From NCBI GenBank assembly GCA_905221615.1, contig CAJNDT010006024.1, positions 620,001-684,000 on the forward strand: a stretch of DNA of 64,000 nucleotides, written 5' to 3'. A program made the translations under genes and the position numbers. This DNA comes from Symbiodinium sp. CCMP2592 (taxonomy: Eukaryota; Sar; Dinophyceae; Suessiales; Symbiodiniaceae). This document shows, piece after piece, positions 57,477 to 64,000 of the stretch. The notes under the pieces were generated by a model. The model was not told the DNA's origin. It saw only the letters and a list, made by a program, of their open reading frames with translations, and searched no databases. Position 1 is the first letter of the stretch; every line of letters begins with the position of its first letter.

Positions 57477-59480
57477 ACTTGCAGACGTGAGCTCATGGAA
57501 AAGTGGATCGTGGAAGCCAGTATTCCCAACGTCCTCCGAAACCGAGCATAGCACACCGTCCTTTGACTTGTGCCTGTGCTTCGCTGCCTCAAGCTGCTGG
57601 CGCATAGGGGCGACAAGGCCCGAAGAAAACGCCGATACATACTATACACAAGACCGGAAATGGATGAACAGTTTCAACATGGAGCCCAGAGGAAAGTCTG
57701 CTTTGTAGCTGGGCTTTCATGCGCCACCAACCCCAACTTCTACTTCATCCCATGGCTTGACTGGCCAGTCCAGCCAGACCCTGAAAGCTAGCTACCTCAA
57801 AGATCAGCCCCTACAGCGGACGCCGCCGATGAACGATGTTAATCGGAGCCATCAGCAGACAGTACAGCCAGAGCAGATTGCCACATGGTTTGAAGCTTTC
57901 CTGAAGTAGGGGACGTATCGCTGCATGATGCCATGGAGCCGGTTCCTCTGACAGCGTGGACAGGGCGGAACCCATGCGAGCATGTCAATGGCAAACGGTA
58001 GTCGCCTCGGTGTTCTTATTGGGCTGTTTTAAGGGTTCTATCAGGTTTTTCGGTGTCGGGTTTATAGGGTTTAGGGTTTGGGCTCGACAACTGATTGTTG
58101 CTCCTGTTGCCCAGGTATTTCATCGGAAATTTGGCTTCCAGCGCCACAAATTGTACAGTCGCACCGCCCTTAGCAGATTATGTGGCGTTTGCATCATGTA
58201 GTTTGCAAGAGTCCATCAAGAGATGTTGCAGAACCGCCCTATGACCACGTATGCGGACAACTTCCAGGCCACCTATCTTGATGCACAGCAGGCTTTGTGG
58301 ATCTCAAGTTTGTGCGTTTAGGGAGTACAGCAAGTCTTGAGGGCTGCGAGAAACAAGCAGGGTAACGAAGCGCATCGCGGTGTAGCCTGTGATGAACATA
58401 TAGGTCTCCCGTCGCGCCTTTTTCTTCAGCTCATTGCATGGAGCATGTCAGAGATGCCGCACAGCTGATGAAACCTTGTAGGAGTTGAGCAGGTCTGTCA
58501 TGCCTGCGCCGTGGCGGGGTGCGACACCTGCAGCAAAGAGGATGGCTGCCAGGACCCGCCATCGAAAGCGGTCGCACCTCCTGTCTTCCACTCTCCTTTC
58601 ATATCTGGTGGACTGGGGGGAGCTACATACAGTAATATGAATGAAGGAAGCATCACCATATTCATATACAGACTATAAACGCATGTTTCAATGCACCTTA
58701 ACTGGGTTCCTCTGCTTGGAGGAGTGCATGTTTCCACTCACGCGCCTCCTCCTGGGCCCGGACGATGCAATCGGGAGTCTGCTTGGCAGCCTCGGCGAAG
58801 ATGAGAAGCAGTGCGTCTCTGTGTTCAGCCAGGGCCGCAGTCAGTAAACCCAAAACCCATAATTATCCCAAAACCCTAATAAACCCTAAACCCTAAACCC
58901 CAATAAACCCTGAACACTAGTCAGTCGATTTTGTTGTAAATGCAGCTGCATCCAACGGCAGCTGGTGGATGCAGATTAGAGGGAAGACGCCGCAACTATG
59001 AAGAACAGTCGGACCCCGCTACCAGGAAATAGTCAGAAGTCCTACAGGTTCGATACTTTCTGACATCTTCATGCTCATCGCATGACCAGTTCAAGCATCT
59101 AAGAATCTAAGATGTACCAGGACCACGAAGCGAAGCATGCTCTCCATTTGGCTCGTATTCTGCAGTCTTCATCTTCGCCGGCCTGCTTCTCTTCACGATG
59201 GTCTTTGCTGTGCTGACGCTGCTGAGGTGGGCTGTGTCTGCTTGTGGTGCAGTGGCGGGAGGTTCAGATTTGCCGGGGCTTCGTGAAGACTGAAGCACAT
59301 GCAGGCGAAGGTCACATCAAACCGATCACACACCCCAGCACGGAACCACATCCGCCCGCAGATTTCTCTGCTTGAGCCTGGTCTCGGCCCGCAGCCCAGG
59401 CAGAGTGGGATGGCTTTCAGCAGTTGGCATAGTGTTGACTCCTGAATTTCCTTGAGCCTGCAGCATCCGTGTTGCTTGCA
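57477..59480. other. Intergenic stretch without a supported gene
   Basis: TTTAGGG-like units near 58058-58078 and CCCTAAAC units at 58846-58916. No frame over 85 codons is recognisable. Confidence 0.45.
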
Positions 59481-59556
59481 ACTTGCGGTAGTGTGAGGGT
59501 GCATGATCAGCTGCAGACACTTGCGGGTAGTGTGAGGGTGCATGATCAGCTGCAGA
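59481..59556. repeat. About 38-bp tandem duplication
   Basis: ACTTGCGGTAGTGTGAGGGT and the following GCATGATCAGCTGCAGAC occur twice in a row with a single-base indel. In one minus-strand frame this gives a repeated peptide, which does not by itself make the frame a gene. Confidence 0.88.
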
Positions 59557-60111
59557 CCGCCATCCTGCAGAACATGCGCTTTTGCTGGACTGCACCTTAA
59601 GCTCCAAGCTCTAGGCCCCAGCAGACTGCGAAGCACACCGCGCCCCTGCCTTTGTGCATGGTTGCAGGAGCCCTCGAACATTGTTTGCAACATCGGAGAC
59701 GGGCAAAGGTCCACAACTACTCCGTCCCGGGTAATGTGCTGGAACCCTGGCCCTGGCATGAGGGATAAAGAAGTTCACTTTGCGAATTCTGCCCGACTGG
59801 GTGCTGCAGCTGATCTCAAGGTTTTACCCATTGCTTGCCACCAACGTGCAGAGGCTCAGCAGTGTCTCTTCTCCTATTCCGGAAGTTAGGTTTCTTTCTC
59901 TTATATGGGAGTCGGTGTATAGGGGGAAGCATATTTGCCATGCTCCGTCTCCTGGTGGTCTCCTCGTGCTCTTCTCGTGGTCGTCCTCCTCGTCGTAGTA
60001 TAGTGGTCGTCGTGGTGGTGCAAACGGTCCTGGCGGTCCTTGTGGTCGTGGACGTCATGGCCGTCGTGGTGCTTTTTCATAGTTTTTGGGTCTAACCAAA
60101 CAGGGTGCATC

Positions 60112-60203
60112 ATATAGGGACCCTATATAGTACCCTCAGTAGTAGGATCCCTATCATAAGGACCCGAGAACAAGGTACCCCTAATTTTCGGAAACTCCCA
60201 TAT
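60112..60203. mobile_element. Family C element, left end truncated
   Basis: AGGGACCCTATATAGTACCC, then AGTAGTAGGATCCCTATCATAAGG, then GGTACCCCTAATTTTCGGAAACTCCC and ATATG. The left GGAGTTTCC arm is missing. Confidence 0.8.
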
Positions 60204-60363
60204 GAGGAAGCACGAAACCCTAAACCCTAAACCCTAAACTCAACCGTGTCCAAACTCAACTCCTGCCAGGGAGAACATTTCGGGTCTTGCCCCGGCTCTC
60301 TACTTCCGACACCTGGCATTCCAGGCCGTACCGTCGAAATGGAGGGAGGATTCTGCGGGGTAA

Positions 60364-60426
60364 TGTAGGGTCCTTAGAAATTAGACTATAGGGTTTTGGA
60401 TGACTCCTTATTGAAATGATTTTAGA

Positions 60427-60481
<55 letters not shown>

Positions 60482-60496
60482 CCTATATTAGGGCCG
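60364..60496. mobile_element. Family B element with (TA)n expansion in its loop
   Basis: The left half reads GTAGGGTCCTTAGAAATTAG, then ACTATAGGGTTTTGGATGACTCCTTATTG. (TA)n with two TATTAT interruptions fills 60429-60480, and the tail is ACCTATATTAGGGCC. Confidence 0.65.
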
Positions 60497-60867
60497 ATTC
60501 AGCGTCTCAGGATTCTCGCGCTTGGGGACTCGGGCTTGCCACGTTTGATCGCTGGGAGATACCGTCCACCTAAGGGGGAATCTTCAACCGAACAAGCAGA
60601 CGGCAACTGATGCCAGACCATCCCATGCAATTGAGGACTCGGGAACGGGCTCACGGCTCTATGAAACTAAGGGAGGGCATTTTGTCTGGGTGGTCTAAAG
60701 ATCCGACAATTTTTCACACTGCCAGCATGCAACTTCTACTTCCTGTTGCTTTTCAGCATTGATGTCTTCCGCATGGGTGGAGGCGCTTCTCAGTTCGGAT
60801 CTCAGATGCGAGCCCTGCGCGATGTCACGCTGCCATGTGATCGCATGAGCACGGTGTAGTCTCTGTG

Positions 60868-60868
<1 letters not shown>

Positions 60869-60899
<31 letters not shown>

Positions 60900-60912
60900 G
60901 CTCGCTCTCTCC
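60869..60912. repeat. (CT)n microsatellite
   Basis: About 20 CT units with two CGCT interruptions at the end. Confidence 0.95.
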
Positions 60913-61278
60913 TTCTTTCTATCCTGCAGTATGCCTCCTTGCCGTCTGTGTCTTGCCCCGACTTCCCGCCGCTGCTTGCGCGATGTTCATGTCATTTTCT
61001 GGCAACAGAAGTCTCTCAAATGTCGGCAGCCTGGCCTGAGGCTTCTTCTTGATTGTGCTGTCACTGATAGGCGCTTGCGATGCTTGTCTTGCGAGGGCAG
61101 ATACTTGCAAGACCAACACGAGCACAAGGAGCTCGCTTGGCAGGCTACTTCTTGCCTAACCTGACCAAAGAAAGCGCATCCTCACCTCGACTCATACGAC
61201 CAGAACAGCTTGGCCGCGACCTCGGCTCTCCTCACAGCCGTGGGCTCTTCGATCCTTCGGCTAAAGCTTGAAAGCCAC

Positions 61279-61352
61279 ATGGGGGGTTGTCAAAATTATG
61301 GTCCCTTCTTGGGTCCCTAATATAGTACCCTAATTTTGACAACCACCGACAT
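61279..61352. mobile_element. Family G palindromic element
   Basis: ATGGGGGGTTGTCAAAATTA pairs with TAATTTTGACAACCACCGACAT. Interior GGGTCCCTAATATAGTACCC, as in family C. 74 bp. Confidence 0.8.
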
Positions 61353-62614
61353 GACATGGAGTTCATGTCTAACGGGATTTTTGGTTTGGCTGCTGACAAA
61401 TCTTGCATGGTCAGTGGAGGCGAGAAACAGACGCCCACATCATAGGGTATGGGTCAAGACTTATCCACCTTCCTGCATACAGCTCTCGGAGAGAGTTGCA
61501 GTCTCTGCTTCGAATATATCCGTTTATATGTGATTGGTTTATACCTACAGGCATAACCCAAGCTGAAGGCCTCGCCCAGAAGCTCCACGCTGTGATGGTC
61601 TTTGCTGCCGTCTCGGAGAGCGGGCTGTTTAGCTGTGAAGGCTTTGGTGGGGCTTCAGCAAAATTGAGGTTTGCTCGCTTTCACAGCTGTTAGAGGACAG
61701 ACTACGACCAGTGACCTCAGTGACCTCCTCCGCAGCTGAGGATTTCACGCTGTAGATGTGGTGGCACAAGGTTTTCGGTGCAGAATAATGATGACGGCGG
61801 TGGTGGTGATGGTGGTGACGGTCTGATGCTCATAGTCATGCTGATGAGAAGCAGAAGACCATGATGGAGATGATGATTCAGATTCCGGTGGAGATGACTG
61901 TCATCATGATGATGGTTTGCTTCTGTTTTGGTGATGGTGATGATGACGAGGGCCATGCAAGGTGATATGGACGATGTTGTTCATTATGGTGACGGTGATG
62001 ATGATGATGACCATGATGATGACCCTTACCTTTGTTCACTGGTGCTCTGTCGTGTTGCTATTGTCCCCATCTGGGCTTAGACATAGATTCCACGGGCTCT
62101 GAGTGTGCATCGGCGAAAGCTGCCCGATTATTCATGAGAGCATAAGTGTTTCGTATCATTTGCACTATCAGTTTCATGAATTCAGTACGCTTCTTGTATA
62201 TCGCGATCAAGTGTGTCTCAGGGCCAGGGAAAGACATCGACGCAACTCCTTTGTTCTGCCCCCCTTGTCCAGTGAGGTCTTTTGCTTCTTCGCTGTGATC
62301 CGGTGGATCTGGACACAAGGACGTGCTGCTCGTGCCGAACATGAGGAGGCCTGAAGTCACCCTTTGGGTCTGGGGTTCGGGAAGTTCTGAGCCGCAGTTG
62401 GAGTCTGCCTTAAAGCTGGATCATGCTGGCTCTTCGTGTCTCTGAGCTGTTCGCCGTATAGTGACAGAGGAAAGTTCAATCTGGTCTGTTTGTGCGTCGC
62501 CGAAGCAACCTGAAGCAAACCCGAAGCCCCCAAAAACGCTTGGCTCAATCAGAAGCCTTGTGCTCGGAGCGCTTGGAACAGCGTAGTTGGTTCCGCCTGG
62601 GTTTCGCAGAGAGC
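61353..62614. other. Upstream region of the MetAP2 gene with (GAT)n-rich repeat
   Basis: A (GATGGT/GATGAT)n patch covers 61780-62025. The 5' end of the MetAP2 transcript is not identifiable: I saw no spliced-leader remnant. The coding frame is open for 41 codons upstream of the chosen ATG, which could be 5' UTR. Confidence 0.55.
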
Positions 62615-64000
62615 ATGGTGGATCCAGATCCCGAAGAAAAGCAAGAGGGAGAGGTCGAGGCGGCCGACGCTGCCGCAGCCAAGAAGAAAAGGAAGAACAA
62701 GAAGAAAAAGAGCCCCGCAGCAGGGGATGCAGCGCAGGATGAAGAAGCGGTCCCGGCAAGTGCAGAAGCTGGGGCTCCTGATTCACCCAATGCGCAAGAA
62801 AGCGATGAGGAGGACAAGGTGGATGCGGCAGATGCCGCAGGAGATAAGAAGAAGAAAAAGAAGAAGAAAAAGGCCGGATCCGGAGGAGGTGGGGCCAAGG
62901 CTTTCAATATCCCCGAGCAGGACAACACCGCCCTCCGCCGGGTCCGAAACTGGGCTGCGGTACCCACGTCACGGCAAAGTCCAGAATTCGACATTCCCGT
63001 CAGTGAGCAGTATCCTGATAGCCAGTTTCCGCTCGGCGAATGTGTCGAGTACGTTGGATCGCACGCCTTCCGGACGTCATCCGCTGAGAAGCGTGAGATG
63101 GAGCGGCTCATGTCCTATGACTACGAGAAGATCCGCAAAGCCGGAGAGGTTCATCGCCAGGTCAGGAAGTACGTGCAGTCCTTCGTGAAGCCTGGGCTGA
63201 AGATGACGGAGATCTGCCAACGCCTGGAGAGAAAAACCCACGAGTTGGTAGTAGCGAACGGCCTTGAAGCAGGATGGGGCTTCCCAACAGGTTGTTCCCT
63301 GAACTATGTGGCCGCCCACTACACTCCGAACTATGGGGACGAAACTGTCTTGCAGTACGATGACGTTTGCAAGTTGGATTTCGGTGTTCAAGTCGGTGGT
63401 CGCATCGTCGACTGCGCCTTTACCATCGCCTTCAATGAGAGGTATGACCCCATCATTGAGGCAAGTCAGGCAGGTACCAACACTGGAGTCAAGGACTGTC
63501 TGGTTCTTAGTAGGGAATAATGATCGGGGCCCCGATGCTATAGTAGCCTTATGGTATCCCTCATAGATCCCTTTAAAGGAACCCCCAAGAGTAGTCTCCA
63601 TAATCGATTGCCCCACTCCCTACTAAGAAGCAGACAAGGAAGCGGGCATCGACGCGCGCTTCCAAGACATCGGGGCCGCCATCCAGGAGACGATCGAGTC
63701 CTACGAGATCGAGATGAATCTTAGGGGTAAATAGAAGTATTTTTCAGCTTTTAGTTCTGCAGAAGTTCTGCATAATTCCCAAGTTTAGAAATAGCAGTTG
63801 AAAACTGTAATAGGTTTTTGCTACGGGTCTAAGACTAAGTTCAGTATAGGCATAGGAGTTTCCGAAAATAGGGACCCTAAGAAAGTACCCCAAATAGTAG
63901 GATCCTTATTATGAGGACCCCAAAATAAGGTACCCCCCCAATTTTCGGAATAGGAATGGCAAGACCTGGCCAATCAAGTCGGTGCGGAACCTCAACGGCC
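62615..64000 (+). CDS. METAP2: Methionine aminopeptidase 2, N-terminal part, three exons (3' end off the window)
   Basis: Removes the initiator Met from nascent cytosolic proteins; a two-metal M24B peptidase associated with ribosomes. Proposed exons are 62615-63493, 63639-63715 and 63954 onward, giving 334 residues before the edge. Residues 1-95 are the acidic and poly-Lys leader typical of eukaryotic MetAP2 ([10 protein letters not shown] at 23-32, nine Lys at 78-86). The catalytic domain follows: HYTPN with His235, KLDFG with Asp255 and IVDCAFT with Asp266. These correspond to human His231, Asp251 and Asp262, a constant offset of four. Exon 2 reads [20 protein letters not shown], and exon 3 ends [15 protein letters not shown], just before the expected metal-binding His. 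The ATG at 62615 was chosen over 62492 because the family leader begins there. An unspliced reading would end at 63520 inside a palindromic element. The remaining metal ligands and the fumagillin-reactive His context cannot be assessed or are only partly visible. Confidence 0.93.
63494..63638 (+). other. MetAP2 intron 1 (GA-AG), formed by a family D element
   Basis: 145 nt. GTCAAG|GACTG at the left, ACAAG|GAAGCG at the right. Joining gives NTGVK-EAGID with no gap against the family pattern. The element inside accounts for 139 of the 145 nt; the rest is one copy of its target duplication. Confidence 0.88.
63496..63634. mobile_element. Family D palindromic element acting as an intron (introner)
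   Basis: CTGTCTGGTTCTTAGTAGGG opens the element and TCCCTACTAAGAAGCAGA closes it as an inverted repeat with one mismatch over 19 nt. CAAGGA flanks it at 63490-63495 and 63635-63640. Related copies lie at 10.2 and 36.9 kb. Confidence 0.92.
63716..63953 (+). other. MetAP2 intron 2 (GA-AG), with a family C element at its 3' end
   Basis: 238 nt. GAGAT|GAATC at the left and GGAATAG|GAATGG at the right. Joining gives EMNGKTW, matching the family spacing. GAAT is repeated at both boundaries. The first about 135 nt are AT-rich with no repeat recognised. Confidence 0.87.
63852..63950. mobile_element. Family C element in MetAP2 intron 2
   Basis: GGAGTTTCCGAAAATAGGGA at the left and AATTTTCGGAA at the right, with AATAGTAGGATCCTTATT in the core. 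The right arm stops at CGGAA, three nucleotides short of the splice site, where other copies continue with ACTCCC. Confidence 0.85.

Noticed and set aside
62492..63520. 342-codon uninterrupted version of the MetAP2 gene
   Set aside because: It starts 41 codons before the family-like leader and ends inside a transposon-like element; the conserved domain continues after that element.
63498..63633. A canonical GT-AG alternative for MetAP2 intron 1
   Set aside because: It keeps the frame but inserts three extra residues (DYK) in a gap-free conserved segment, whereas GA-AG gives an exact match. Transcript data would settle it.

Overview
The window looks like nuclear DNA of a dinoflagellate, most likely of the Suessiales (Symbiodiniaceae or Polarella type). 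This is inferred from four things: many degenerate copies of the TTTAGGG telomere motif on both strands; introns that fit best with GA at the 5' splice site and AG|G at the 3' site; tandemly duplicated genes; and short palindromic elements lying exactly inside introns (introner behaviour). There is no bacterial-style operon structure, and most of the 64 kb is gene-poor, repeat-rich intergenic sequence.

Layout. (1) 1-7.4 kb, minus strand: a long non-LTR (LINE) retrotransposon that runs off the left edge. ORF1 is a coiled-coil protein. ORF2 was checked codon by codon from 6085 to 1 and has no stop, giving more than 2,000 residues. Its order is unusual: hydrophobic N-terminus, unknown region, RNase H, AP-type endonuclease, reverse transcriptase, two zinc-finger motifs. 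It is the largest coding unit here, and it is easy to miss because it has no stop inside the window. (2) 7.5-32 kb: no gene I can support. The sequence is made of microsatellites, telomere-like tracts and palindromic MITE-like elements. (3) 32.3-35.2 kb, plus strand: two tandem SWEET-type sugar transporter genes about 82% identical in protein. The second needs a 143-nt intron that the first lacks. (4) 35.2-62.6 kb: again repeat-rich, with the densest set of palindromic elements. (5) 62.6-64 kb, plus strand: the 5' part of a methionine aminopeptidase 2 gene, with three exons and two introns. Each intron contains a palindromic element of a family that also occurs between genes.

The common thread is a set of palindromic, non-coding element families, called A to G here, with roughly 35 recognisable full or partial copies. 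Family D has 6-7 bp target duplications at all three copies, and one copy forms intron 1 of the MetAP2 gene, with the target duplication supplying both splice sites. One family C copy has a filled site and its empty counterpart side by side near 42.7-43.0 kb. Several families share an internal core around GGATCC but have different termini. No autonomous transposase was seen, so these elements are presumably mobilised in trans. The genes do not form a pathway: a mobile element, two sugar exporters and an N-terminal methionine-processing enzyme happen to be neighbours.
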